A stretch of 64,000 nt of DNA from Treponema socranskii subsp. buccale. GTDB lineage: Bacteria > Spirochaetota > Spirochaetia > Treponematales > Treponemataceae. Shown in pieces: positions 40,361 to 49,012 of this stretch. Within the stretch, counting starts at the first letter, position 1; each line of letters starts with the position of its first letter. The DNA is taken from assembly GCF_024181585.1 (NCBI RefSeq), contig NZ_CP054258.1, positions 2,108,001-2,172,000 on the forward strand, written 5' to 3'. The position numbers and the translations under genes were made by a program. Under the pieces are notes generated by a model. That model had not been told where the DNA came from. It was given only the letters and a program-made list of their open reading frames with translations, and made no database searches.

Positions 40361-41395
40361 ATGAACGCTCATCGTTTTATTCTTTCAATTTTATTTTTTA
40401 CCAATCTTTTCGTATCGGCTGCGTGCAGTAAAAAAACTGTCGCGCAGAATGCACAAAAAAAGGAAGTCGTCATCTACACTTACGACTCCTTTATGAGCGA
40501 ATGGGGCCCCGGAAGCGCGATCGCAAGCGGCTTTGAAAAAGCGACGGGCTTTTCCGCCGTATACGTAAACTGCGGAGACGGGGCGCAGATCCTTTCGAAA
40601 GCCGTCCTCGAAAAAAACAAAGTGCAGGCGGACGTGCTCCTCGGCATCGACAACAATTTAATACATAAAGCGAAAAAAGAAAACGTCCTCACGCCTTTTA
40701 AGCCCGAAGGCGCGGACGACCTCATCCCCTCGGAGCTTTCCGACGGATTGGGCGGCAACTGGCTCCTTACACCCTACGACTGGAGCAAATTCGCGATCAT
40801 CTACGACACGCAGTCGAATACGCCCGCGCCGAAGAGCCTTAAAGATTTAACAAAGAGCGAATACGCAAAAAAACTCATCCTCATGGATCCGAGAACGAGT
40901 ACGCCGGGACTGGGCTTTGCCGCATGGACGCTCGCCGTATTCGGAAGCGATTACGAACGCTATTGGCAGGAACTCAAACCATCCGTACTGACGATGGCGT
41001 CCGGCTGGAGCAGCGGTTACGGTCTTTTCACAAAGGGGGAAGCGCCGCTCGTCGTAAGCTACGTGACGAGTCCCGCCTATCACGTCTATGCCGACAAAAC
41101 GGACCGTTATCGGGCGCTCGTCTTTGACGAAGGGCACGTCGAACAGATCGAAGGCGCGGGTATCGTAAAAGGCGCGCCGAATGCGGAAGGTGCGAAAGCG
41201 TTTATCGCCTACCTCATCGGAAACGAAGCGCAAAACGCGATACCGCTCACGCAGTGGATGTACCCTGCAAATAAAACCGTCGTTCTTCCCGAATGCTATG
41301 CGCTCGCAACGCCTCCGGAATCGAAAACGCTTACATACGACGCGCTTGCAGTCGAAAAAGCCGTACCGCACATCATCGAAGCGCTCGGCAAATGA
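40361..41395 (+). CDS. thiB: Thiamine ABC transporter, substrate-binding lipoprotein
   Basis: 344 residues. The signal peptide ends in VSAAC with the lipid-anchored cysteine at 22. The mature part is a periplasmic binding protein of the ThiB type (VVIYTYDSFMSEWGPG; ADVLLGIDNN; LTPYDWSKFAIIYD; LGFAAWTLAVFG; LTQWMYPANK). It binds thiamine, and perhaps its phosphates, for the ThiP/ThiQ importer. It lies directly behind a TPP riboswitch. The stop overlaps thiP (ATGA). No thiamine-biosynthesis gene is in the window, so salvage looks important. Confidence 0.93.
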   Translation: MNAHRFILSILFFTNLFVSAACSKKTVAQNAQKKEVVIYTYDSFMSEWGPGSAIASGFEKATGFSAVYVNCGDGAQILSKAVLEKNKVQADVLLGIDNNLIHKAKKENVLTPFKPEGADDLIPSELSDGLGGNWLLTPYDWSKFAIIYDTQSNTPAPKSLKDLTKSEYAKKLILMDPRTSTPGLGFAAWTLAVFGSDYERYWQELKPSVLTMASGWSSGYGLFTKGEAPLVVSYVTSPAYHVYADKTDRYRALVFDEGHVEQIEGAGIVKGAPNAEGAKAFIAYLIGNEAQNAIPLTQWMYPANKTVVLPECYALATPPESKTLTYDALAVEKAVPHIIEALGK

Positions 41396-43032
41396 CAAAG
41401 AGCCGCACCGGAAGCGTCGAATACGGAGTATGCATACTCGCTTCGGCGCTTTTCATTTTAATAATCGGAGCCTTTGCCGTCCCCCTCGCCGCTTCTTTTT
41501 CACCGCTCTTTGTAAAAACCGAAAGCGCGCGCATCGCAGGCGGGTATATAGCCCGTACGGCGCTCCGTACCCTCGCTATCGCGTTTTTTTCCACGCTGAC
41601 GGCGGCGGCGGTCGGCATCGGCGCGGCTTTTTTTACCGCAAACAGAAGCTTTCCGGGAAAGCGCTTTATCCTTTCGCTTTCCGCCGTCCCGCTGTGTGTA
41701 CCGTCGCTGATCATCGCGCTCGGCTTTGTCGCCGTATTCGGCATCAACGGTACGCTCAATTCAATTTTAATAAAAATCTTTCATTTGAAAAATGCGCCGC
41801 TCCCGTTCCTCTATTCGACGGCGGGCATCGTCATCGTACAGGGCTTTTACAATTTTCCGCTCGTCACCGCAGTCGTTTCATCTTCTTGGGAAGCCCTTTC
41901 GCTCGTAAAACGCGATGCCGCGCGCATGCTCGGAGCAAACGAGAGGCGCATCTTTTTTACCGTAACGCTGCACGAACTTTCCCCCGCGATAGCGGCAGCC
42001 TGCGTTCCCGTATTTCTCTACTGTTTTTTCAGCTTTATGATCGTACTCCTGTTCGGAAGCCCGGGTTCTTCGACGCTCGAAACGGAAATATACCGGGCCG
42101 CGCGCGCTTCCCTCGACTTCAGAACGGCGGCCGCTCTTGCGCTCATCGAAACGCTGTGCGCCATGACGGTACTCTTTATCTACGGCGCACGCAAAGGCGC
42201 TGCCCGAACGGAAACCCCTGAACGTACTGAAAAAAAAGACGCGCCTCCGATAGGCTGCGCGCCTTATGAAGAAAAGCGTACGAAAATAATCGAATACGCC
42301 TTTGCCGCAGTCATCGCCGTCCTCGTAGCGTTTTTTTTTCTCGCACCGCTTGCGGGGATAGCAGCAGGAGGATTTTCGGCAAAGGGCGGAATCCTATCGT
42401 TTATTAAAATTATAACTTCGAAAGGATTCAAAAGCGCGCTTTTCGGCACGTGTATGACCGCCCCCTGCACCGCCCTTTTATGCGTCGCTGCGGGATTCAC
42501 GTACGCGGCATATATCCGCCTCCGCGATCCGCTCGGAAAATCCGAAATACTCAAAACGCTCCCCATGCTTCCGATGGCGCTTTCTTCGGTCGTCATGGGA
42601 GTCGGTATGACTATCGCCGTGCGCCGCGCTTCCATAGCGACGCTCGTTTTAGCCGAAACCGCCCTCGCGTGGCCGCTCGCGTTCCGGCAAATCTACGCAT
42701 CGCTGTGCGCCGTACCGCAGGCGGCGATCGACGCAGGCCGCATGCTTTCACCGGTCGCACCCGACATGATATTCCGCATCATGATCCCGTCGGCAAAAAG
42801 AGGAATCGTTTCGGCATTCGGTTTTTGCTTTGCCGTAAGTATGGGAGACACCGCTCTTCCGCTCGTTCTTTCCGTACCGCGCTTCGACACTTTGTCGCTG
42901 TATACGTACCGGCTCGCGTCCGCATACCGATTTTCCGACGCGTGCATTTGCGGCACGATCCTCTGCGCTCTATGCGCTCTTGTCTTTGCATTAGGCAATA
43001 AAATCAATAATTTCGGATCGCTCTATGGATAA
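41392..43032 (+). CDS. thiP: Thiamine ABC transporter, permease
   Basis: 546 residues with about twelve membrane helices in two homologous permease halves, each with an EAA-type loop: EALSLVKRDAARMLGANERR in the first and VPQAAIDAGRMLSPVAPDMI in the second. A hydrophilic, charged stretch (TETPERTEKKDAPPIG) joins the halves. The start is the ATG at 41392 inside the thiB stop. thiQ begins 8 bp before its end. Confidence 0.92.
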   Translation: MTKSRTGSVEYGVCILASALFILIIGAFAVPLAASFSPLFVKTESARIAGGYIARTALRTLAIAFFSTLTAAAVGIGAAFFTANRSFPGKRFILSLSAVPLCVPSLIIALGFVAVFGINGTLNSILIKIFHLKNAPLPFLYSTAGIVIVQGFYNFPLVTAVVSSSWEALSLVKRDAARMLGANERRIFFTVTLHELSPAIAAACVPVFLYCFFSFMIVLLFGSPGSSTLETEIYRAARASLDFRTAAALALIETLCAMTVLFIYGARKGAARTETPERTEKKDAPPIGCAPYEEKRTKIIEYAFAAVIAVLVAFFFLAPLAGIAAGGFSAKGGILSFIKIITSKGFKSALFGTCMTAPCTALLCVAAGFTYAAYIRLRDPLGKSEILKTLPMLPMALSSVVMGVGMTIAVRRASIATLVLAETALAWPLAFRQIYASLCAVPQAAIDAGRMLSPVAPDMIFRIMIPSAKRGIVSAFGFCFAVSMGDTALPLVLSVPRFDTLSLYTYRLASAYRFSDACICGTILCALCALVFALGNKINNFGSLYG

Positions 43033-43723
43033 TTATTTTTGCGCGGACAATCTCTATCGCGTATGGGATTCGGTTACCGTCGACTTTTCATTTACGGCGG
43101 CGAAGGGAACGATGACCGTCATCGTCGGAAAAAGCGGAAGCGGAAAGTCGACCGTACTCCGCCTCATCGCGGGACTCGAAGAGCCGAACAGGCGGAACGA
43201 CGGAAAAGAATGCACCGTAAGGCTCGACGGAAAAACAATAACAAAGACCGCACCCGGAAAACGCGGGATCGGCATGGTCTTTCAAAGCCCCGCGCTTTTT
43301 TCGCATTTGACCGTTGCGGAAAACGTCGCATACGGACTTCGGAGCCGCGGTATGGGTAAAAAAGAAGCCGAAGCGGAAGCCGAAAAATATATTGCGGAAT
43401 TCGCGCTCGCAGGCTTCGGAAAACGCATGTCCGAAACGCTTTCCGGCGGCGAAGCCCAGCGCGTATCGCTCGCGCGGACGCTCATCGTAAAGCCGCCCCT
43501 CGTCCTCTTCGACGAGCCGCTTTCATCGCTCGACGCGCCGCTTCGGAAAAAACTCGCATCCGATATCCGCAAAAGCCAAAAGAAAGAAGGCTTTACCGGC
43601 ATCTTCGTTACGCACGACATAGCCGAAGCGAAAGCCGTCGCGGACACTGTTATCGTAATGGAAAACGGCAAAAAAAAATGGGAAGGAGCGCCCGAAGACT
43701 TTAACGAATCGATGCTCGGATAG
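43025..43723 (+). CDS. thiQ: Thiamine ABC transporter, ATP-binding protein
   Basis: 232 residues. Walker A GKSGSGKST, Q-loop VFQSPALFSHLTV, signature LSGGEAQR, Walker B LVLFDEPLSSLD, H-loop VTHDIAEA. Last gene of the thiBPQ operon; overlaps thiP by 8 bp. It converges with the disrupted SUMF1 lipoprotein gene; a small hairpin (GCATCG/CGATGC, 43742-43756) lies between the stops but has no T-run. Confidence 0.93.
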   Translation: MDNYFCADNLYRVWDSVTVDFSFTAAKGTMTVIVGKSGSGKSTVLRLIAGLEEPNRRNDGKECTVRLDGKTITKTAPGKRGIGMVFQSPALFSHLTVAENVAYGLRSRGMGKKEAEAEAEKYIAEFALAGFGKRMSETLSGGEAQRVSLARTLIVKPPLVLFDEPLSSLDAPLRKKLASDIRKSQKKEGFTGIFVTHDIAEAKAVADTVIVMENGKKKWEGAPEDFNESMLG

Positions 43724-44018
43724 CGGCAAGGGTTCCGAGCCGCATCGTAGCGATGCCGTCATCACCGTGTGAAACCCGCGTCAAGGGCGGCACACCAAGC
43801 GCAAACCCGTATCGAATGTCCAATAATCGGGACCTCGCCGAGTGCGGAACGCACAAGCCGCTTCTTTCGGGCCGTAACACAAACCGCCGCTGCGTAGAAC
43901 GCGGCGGTCATCGGTACTTCCCGTCTCGCCCGCGTAATCGAGCGGTACCGGATCGGGAATACTATCGTCATCCTCATATCGGTCCCAACACCATTCGAAT
44001 ACGTTGCCGCTCATATCG

Positions 44019-45256
44019 CACGGAAATCAAGTTTTGCCCAAAAGCGGTAATAATGCTTGAGGATTCATAAGAGCACGGAACATAATACCGTTCAACGGCA
44101 GCTTCGATTGTGTCTCCCGCTTGTGTATGCGGATTATGTTAAGCGCACATTTGTGCAGCATATTGAGATTCTGCTGTATGTTCTTACTCTGCACCCTGCA
44201 TCTGTCCTCGTCAAAATGTACATCCAACAGCCAATGCATCGTTTCTACCGACCATTCCTTTCTTGCATGATGGAGCAGCTCTTCCGCTCGTAACGCTTTG
44301 CTTGAAATATAATAATGCCATTCTTCCGTCACGCCTTTGCTCGTCTCAAATCGCGTATGAAGTGCTCCAATGCATTTGAGTTCCGGCCATATTCTGCCGC
44401 CCGGCTGCCATGAAACATCTGTACTCGTATACGCACTGCGCCTTTCCTTCCGACCATGTCCCTTTTCCGTTCGCGTGATGCTGTCCATCTTCGCTCTCAG
44501 CTTCGTATCCTGAACATACTCCGCGATATCGTTCATAAGTGCTTCCTGATTGCCCTTCGCGCTTAACAAATAATCCGCTTCCGCCCCAATTATCGCTTCG
44601 GCAGTCTCTATTTGACAGTTCATTGCGTCTGCAACCACCATACAGCCCTTAATTTCAAGCTCTTTTATCAATTCCGGTACAGCCGGAATCTCATTACTCT
44701 TTGATTCGACTGTTCTCTGGGCAAGTGTCAATCCCAATTCTCCGATCTGTGCACTGATGATATGCAAGGGATTGTCGTATTTTTTCATCTTTCCCGTTGA
44801 ACGGATAGCTTTTCCGTCTATGGCTATCGTCAACGGCTGCTTCTTTTTCTTCTTGCTTTGTTCTTCCTCTTCCGTCTCAAGTTTTGCTGCAAGATCCGGT
44901 ACAACCGAAGCAACCCATTGTTTCATACACTCATTCAATGATTCCGGACGTATGATTGCAAGCAGGCTTAACAGCCACCAATAGCACGGTATCCGTTTGA
45001 TCCCGAAGGTTTCTTCCAGAAACTTTCTGACATGTTCGGTTGTTGCCCATTCGTGGATTTTCTTTACGCTTTGCAAATCGCACAGGCTTCCCAAAATCAC
45101 GATGATAACCGCATCTTGTACGCTGCAAAAATACCCGTCGTATTCCCGTTCCGTCTCAAGCACTGCAAGTGCATCTTCTAATGTTTCCCACCTCATGCTC
45201 TTACTTTAGCATTTTATCGACTTTTTAAATAGGGGGCTTGAAAATTGATTTCCGTG
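44019..45256 (-). mobile_element. ISAs1-family insertion sequence, 1238 bp, complete
   Basis: Terminal inverted repeats start CACGGAAATCAA at both ends (left 44019, right ending 45256), with a few mismatches further in. It contains one intact transposase gene and is flanked by a 9-bp duplication. Confidence 0.95.
44027..45196 (-). CDS. ISAs1-family transposase (DDE)
   Basis: 389 residues. N-terminal DUF4338-like region (DGYFCSVQDAVIIVILGSLC; IHEWATTEHVRKFLEE), then the DDE domain: LTIAIDGKAIRSTG (first D), MVVADAMNC (second D) and WSVETMHWLLDVHFDEDRC (E). Frame intact, so probably functional. The coding end lies within the left inverted repeat. A poly-lysine/glutamate linker (EEEEQSKKKKKQ) separates the two regions. 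Confidence 0.95.
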   Translation of the reverse strand: MRWETLEDALAVLETEREYDGYFCSVQDAVIIVILGSLCDLQSVKKIHEWATTEHVRKFLEETFGIKRIPCYWWLLSLLAIIRPESLNECMKQWVASVVPDLAAKLETEEEEQSKKKKKQPLTIAIDGKAIRSTGKMKKYDNPLHIISAQIGELGLTLAQRTVESKSNEIPAVPELIKELEIKGCMVVADAMNCQIETAEAIIGAEADYLLSAKGNQEALMNDIAEYVQDTKLRAKMDSITRTEKGHGRKERRSAYTSTDVSWQPGGRIWPELKCIGALHTRFETSKGVTEEWHYYISSKALRAEELLHHARKEWSVETMHWLLDVHFDEDRCRVQSKNIQQNLNMLHKCALNIIRIHKRETQSKLPLNGIMFRALMNPQALLPLLGKT

Positions 45257-46008
45257 CTCATATCGTACAGGCCGTAGCCGTTCGGCCGTTTCAATTTTAC
45301 CTGATGCGTTTTACCGCCGGCTTCTCCGCCTTCCTGGTCTTCATCGTAAATATATCCGTACCACGCATAGTGTTTGAGCTGATCTTTGTTGCCGGTTCCC
45401 GCCCATTTGAAATCCTGTCCGCCCTTCGCCGCCCATTCCCATTCGGCTTCGGTCGGCAGGCGGAAACCTTTTTTGCTCATGTCCTGTTCGGGCATATACT
45501 TTGCGTACTCTCCCCTTTTCGGCGCATGATGGGGCGCATAAATGACGGAAGGCGAGCCTTTGAGATGATAGACGCATTCTCTATCCGATCCGTATACTCT
45601 TTTGGTGAGTTCGTTGCAAAACGCTATCGCATCGAACCAGTTCACTTCTTCTACCGGACGCTTGCTCTGCACTTCGCCGGAAGCGGCGGGCTTAATGGAG
45701 TTGCTCGGATTCGTTCCCATGACCGCCTGCCACAGCTCTTGCGTAACTTCGGTTTCTCCGATCATGTACGAGCGCAGATTCACTTTGTGCACCGGATTTG
45801 TCGTTTCCGAGTCATTCCCAACGCTGCCGTTTTTTACGGCGGCTATTTTGATCATCTTAAAGCTGATGCCGCCGACATCGCCTATGCCGGATGAGGCATC
45901 GAAATGCGGGGTATATGAATTCGTCGACGGATCGGCGCATGCGGTAAAAATGACAGCCGCAACTATGACTGCCGCCGAAATACAGTATCTTTTCCGTATA
46001 AAGCGCAT

Positions 46009-46315
46009 AAATAACCTCCTCGATACGGTTGCGTTGTGGAAGCAAAGAGGGAAACTATTCACTTTATAAACAAAAATCCAAATAAGAAAGTAACTTTCAT
46101 TATAACGGAAAAACGTTTTATACTTTCTCATGTTAATTGCAACGAGCACGGGATGCGCGTTTGCGTACCTCGGAAACCGATACATAAGGAGGTGAAAAAG
46201 ACACTCAAAAGTTAAACCGCCCGGTTACACGCGCCGCTCTTCTTACGGTTTACCCGCGTCTTCCGGCGGTCATTCCGCCCGAAGCTTCCATAAACGCCTC
46301 CCGCTCTTTAGGGTT
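46009..46315. other. Intergenic stretch upstream of the SUMF1 lipoprotein and sirtuin genes
   Basis: No gene. It holds an AT-rich segment (46060-46135) that should contain the lipoprotein promoter (a TATAAT at 46099 area on the minus strand without a good -35), an AAGGAGGTG with only a 7-codon open frame, and GC-rich sequence leading to the repeat. Confidence 0.5.
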
Positions 46316-46415
46316 CTTAGGGCGGAGCCCTAAGCAGTGCGAGGAAGAAGGATGGGGTCGTAGGGGCAGGAAGAAACCCCTGCCCTGAACGGGGGTGTCG
46401 TCCTGCCCCTACAAG
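46316..46415 (+). repeat. Two-hairpin interspersed repeat, copy 2 (upstream of the sirtuin gene)
   Basis: First hairpin CTTAGGG/CCCTAAG (46316-46322 with 46328-46334), unrelated in sequence to that of copy 1. The conserved 80-bp block follows at 46336-46415 with 12-bp arms 46360-46371 and 46401-46412 (GTAGGGGCAGGA). Its four differences from copy 1 fall at two paired positions and keep both pairs (A-T to G-C and G-C to A-T). Confidence 0.88.
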
Positions 46416-46421
46416 ACGGAA

Positions 46422-46450
46422 CTGACGCCGAGCCGAAAACACGCTATACT
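46422..46450 (+). promoter_or_regulatory. Promoter of the sirtuin gene, leaderless type
   Basis: CTGACG, 17-base spacer, TATACT, 7 bases, ATG at 46458. The repeat block ends 6 bases upstream of the -35 box. Confidence 0.6.
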
Positions 46451-46457
46451 GTAAGCT

Positions 46458-47213
46458 ATGAACGATAACGATTTCGATAAAGCGATTGCAAAACTGCAGC
46501 GCATGATAGACGAAAGCCGCTCCATCGTATTTTTCGGCGGAGCGGGCGTTTCGACGGAAAGCGGTATCCCCGACTTCAGAAGTACGGACGGTCTGTATCA
46601 CCAACAATGGAACTATCCTCCCGAGCAGATGCTCAGCAGGAGTTTTTTCGACGCGAACCCCGCGGAGTTTTACCGCTTTTACCGCGAAAAGCTCATCGTC
46701 AAAGGCGTAAAGCCGAACGCGGCGCACAAAAAACTTGCGGAACTCGAAAAGGCGGGAAAGCTCACCGCCGTCGTTACGCAAAACATCGACGGACTGCATC
46801 AGGCGGCGGGAAGTAAAAACGTATTCGAACTGCACGGAAGCACGCTGCGCAATTACTGTATGAAATGCGGCGCTCCCTACGATATCGATTTTATCGCCGA
46901 AAGCGCGAACACTCCCGACGGCATACCGCACTGCACAAAGTGCGGCGGCATCGTTAAGCCCGATGTCGTGCTCTACGAAGAAGGTCTCGACGGAGCCTGC
47001 ATCGAAGGCGCAGTCCGCGCGATACGGGATGCGGACATGCTCATCATCGGCGGCACCTCTCTCGTCGTCTACCCCGCGGCAAGTCTCGTAAACTATTACC
47101 GCGGAAACAAACTCGTCGTTATCAATAAAACCGCGACGGGAGGCGATGCGATCGCAACGCTCGTCATCCGTGATTCGATCGGAAAAGTGCTCGGCGCCGT
47201 AAAAACCGCATAA
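46458..47213 (+). CDS. cobB: NAD-dependent protein deacylase (sirtuin)
   Basis: 251 residues. NAD site GAGVSTESGIPDFRS, TQNIDGLHQ, catalytic histidine in FELHGS, zinc ribbon CMKC and CTKC, then GIVKPDVVLYEE, GGTSLVVYPA and VINK. It would remove acetyl or other acyl groups from lysines in the cytosol and could regulate metabolic enzymes. FRST(D) in place of the common FRS(x)xGL is normal for bacterial members. Single-gene unit; it converges with nhaC. Confidence 0.94.
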   Translation: MNDNDFDKAIAKLQRMIDESRSIVFFGGAGVSTESGIPDFRSTDGLYHQQWNYPPEQMLSRSFFDANPAEFYRFYREKLIVKGVKPNAAHKKLAELEKAGKLTAVVTQNIDGLHQAAGSKNVFELHGSTLRNYCMKCGAPYDIDFIAESANTPDGIPHCTKCGGIVKPDVVLYEEGLDGACIEGAVRAIRDADMLIIGGTSLVVYPAASLVNYYRGNKLVVINKTATGGDAIATLVIRDSIGKVLGAVKTA

Positions 47214-47262
47214 ACGTCCGCCGCACTCGTATCGCTTACACGGAAAAGCACGCCGGTCGTTT

Positions 47263-48882
47263 TCAGTCCGCTTTCGATTTTACCGTTTTGGGCAAAAACA
47301 CGATGCCGATAACGAGGACAAGCGCGAACGAAAGCCACGCGGCAATTATATTTTCCGAAAAACCGCCTGCGATAAAACCGATCGCCGAACAAAGCGCGAT
47401 AAACACCGCGTACGGCATCTGGGTTGCAACGTGTTCGAGGTGCGGACAGCCCGCTCCCGTAGACGAAAGGATTGTCGTATCGGAAATGGGAGATGCGTGA
47501 TCGCCGAATACGGCGCCTCCGACGACGGCAGCAATACAGATCATGCACGCGTTGACGAATGCCTCTTGCGGCAAGCCCTTCGCCTGCGCAAGTCCCGTCG
47601 CGATCGGCATGACAAGCGGAATCATAATGCCGAACGTGCCCCAGCTCGTGCCGGTCGCAAACGAAATGAGAGCCGAAAGCGCAAAGACGATGACGGGAAT
47701 GAGTTCGAGCGGAAAGCGCTGCTTCACGACGATTTCCGAAAGGTAGACGCCGAGTCCGAGTCCTCCGTCCGACGGCGAAGATTTGATGATCGTTCCGATC
47801 GTCCACGCCATCGACAAAATGATCAGCGCCGGTATCATCGATTTGATGCCGTCACGGAGCGCTTCACCCGCTCCGCTCAAGTTCAACAATTTTCTTGCAA
47901 TATAATAAATATACGTAGCGAAGATCGTAAAGATGATTGCATAAAAAAGCGCGACCGATGCGTCGGTATCTTTGAATGCGTCTCCGAGCGGGATCGTTTT
48001 CGCGGCATCGGCAAAGGACATAATCGATTTTCCGTCGACCGCGCTCATCCACGTCGTCACCGGAAAAAAGATCAGCGCCGTCGCAATGAGAACGATGATC
48101 GGAAAAAGCATGTCGGCAGGCTTTGCCGAATCGTTTACGGTGTTTTCGACTTCGCCCGCAACCGCTCCGTACTTTCTTTCATAAAAGAGTTTTCCCTGTG
48201 CCGCGCGCGCTTCGGAAGACTTCATCGGGCCGAAATCGCGTTTTGTTAAAATGATGACGAGTACGAAAACGAGCGTACCGAGCGCATACAGGTTGTACGG
48301 TATGGAGCGGATAAAAAATTCGAACGGCGTCATGTGCATCGCATCGAAGCCTTCCGCACCCTTTACGATCGACATGACGGTAACGACCCAGCTTGAAATC
48401 GGCGCGATGATGCACACGGGAGCGGCGGTCGAATCGAGCACGTAGGCAAGTTTTGCGCGCGCGACTTTCGTCTTATCGCAGATCGGGCGCATGATCGTAC
48501 CGACGGTAAGCGAATTGAAATAATCGTCGATAAAAATTATCAATCCGAAGATAAACGACATGAGAAGCGATCCTTTGCCCGTCTTCAATTTCAGCGACGC
48601 CCATCTGCCGAAGGCGCCTGCAGCTCCCGTTTTCGAAAGCATACCGACAAGGCCTCCGAGGAGCGCGCAAAAAAGGAAAATGCGGATATTCCATCCGTCG
48701 GCGAGAGAAGCAGCGAGCGCATCGGTGAGATGCATGAGCGCAAGGGCGGGATTGCCCCCCGCGACGATAAGCGTGCCCGACAAAATGCCCAAAAAGAGCG
48801 ATACGATCACGTCTTTGGTGACGAAGGCAAGCACGATTGTTAAAAGCGGGGGAATGATGCCCCACATACCGAAACTGGTCAT
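47263..48882 (-). CDS. NhaC-family Na+/H+ antiporter
   Basis: 539 residues, about eleven to twelve membrane helices. Family blocks: PPLLTIVLAFVTKDVIVSLF, GLIIFIDDYFNSLTVGTIMRPICD, KLAYVLDSTAAPVCIIAPISSW, FATGTSWGTFGIMIPLV and GDHASPISDTTILSSTGAGC. The paired acidic residues in IFIDDYFN probably take part in ion binding. Family members exchange Na+ for H+ or take part in amino-acid or malate/lactate exchange; the substrate is not certain. GGAGG precedes the ATG. Confidence 0.88.
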   Translation of the reverse strand: MTSFGMWGIIPPLLTIVLAFVTKDVIVSLFLGILSGTLIVAGGNPALALMHLTDALAASLADGWNIRIFLFCALLGGLVGMLSKTGAAGAFGRWASLKLKTGKGSLLMSFIFGLIIFIDDYFNSLTVGTIMRPICDKTKVARAKLAYVLDSTAAPVCIIAPISSWVVTVMSIVKGAEGFDAMHMTPFEFFIRSIPYNLYALGTLVFVLVIILTKRDFGPMKSSEARAAQGKLFYERKYGAVAGEVENTVNDSAKPADMLFPIIVLIATALIFFPVTTWMSAVDGKSIMSFADAAKTIPLGDAFKDTDASVALFYAIIFTIFATYIYYIARKLLNLSGAGEALRDGIKSMIPALIILSMAWTIGTIIKSSPSDGGLGLGVYLSEIVVKQRFPLELIPVIVFALSALISFATGTSWGTFGIMIPLVMPIATGLAQAKGLPQEAFVNACMICIAAVVGGAVFGDHASPISDTTILSSTGAGCPHLEHVATQMPYAVFIALCSAIGFIAGGFSENIIAAWLSFALVLVIGIVFLPKTVKSKAD

Positions 48883-49012
48883 TATGATCCTCCAACCGGA
48901 TATGACAGAATGATCTATTTTAGCATATTCGCTTCTTTATGTCTTCCGTACGGATGTCCTCCGGCGCGTGCCGCGGACGCGGATGAACCGCACACCATCG
49001 TACGGATTTCCG

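Larger units (their letters stand above)
44010..45265. repeat. 9-bp target-site duplication around the ISAs1 element
   Basis: CTCATATCG at 44010-44018 and again at 45257-45265, immediately outside the element's ends. Confidence 0.93.
43781..46008 (-). pseudogene. SUMF1/FGE-type surface lipoprotein interrupted by an ISAs1 element
   Basis: The 5' part (46008 down to 45257) encodes a lipoprotein signal (lipobox FTAC) and a formylglycine-generating-enzyme-like domain: FKMIKIAAVKNG, MIGETEVTQELWQAVMGTNPS, PVEEVNWFDAIAFCNELT, FRLPTEAEWEWAAKGG, NGYGLYDMS. The 3' part (44018 to 43781) continues GNVFEWCWDRYED through RVLRSGGL to GLRLVCRP. Removing the element and one 9-bp duplication leaves exactly 981 bp, 326 codons plus stop, in one frame. 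The insertion is thus recent and the gene otherwise intact. Proteins of this kind lack FGE catalysis and use the C-type-lectin fold for binding; some treponemal ones are DGR targets. Start ATG at 46008 with AGGAGG. Confidence 0.9.

Noticed and set aside
43781-43890. C-terminus of the SUMF1 lipoprotein as a second DGR variable region
   Set aside because: Codons at the would-be variable sites end in G, A, T and C without the NNC/NNT pattern, so an ordinary FGE-like tail is more likely, although the protein class is a known DGR target.
46190-46225. Short peptide gene after AAGGAGG (GTG start)
   Set aside because: Only seven codons before a stop and no promoter beside it.
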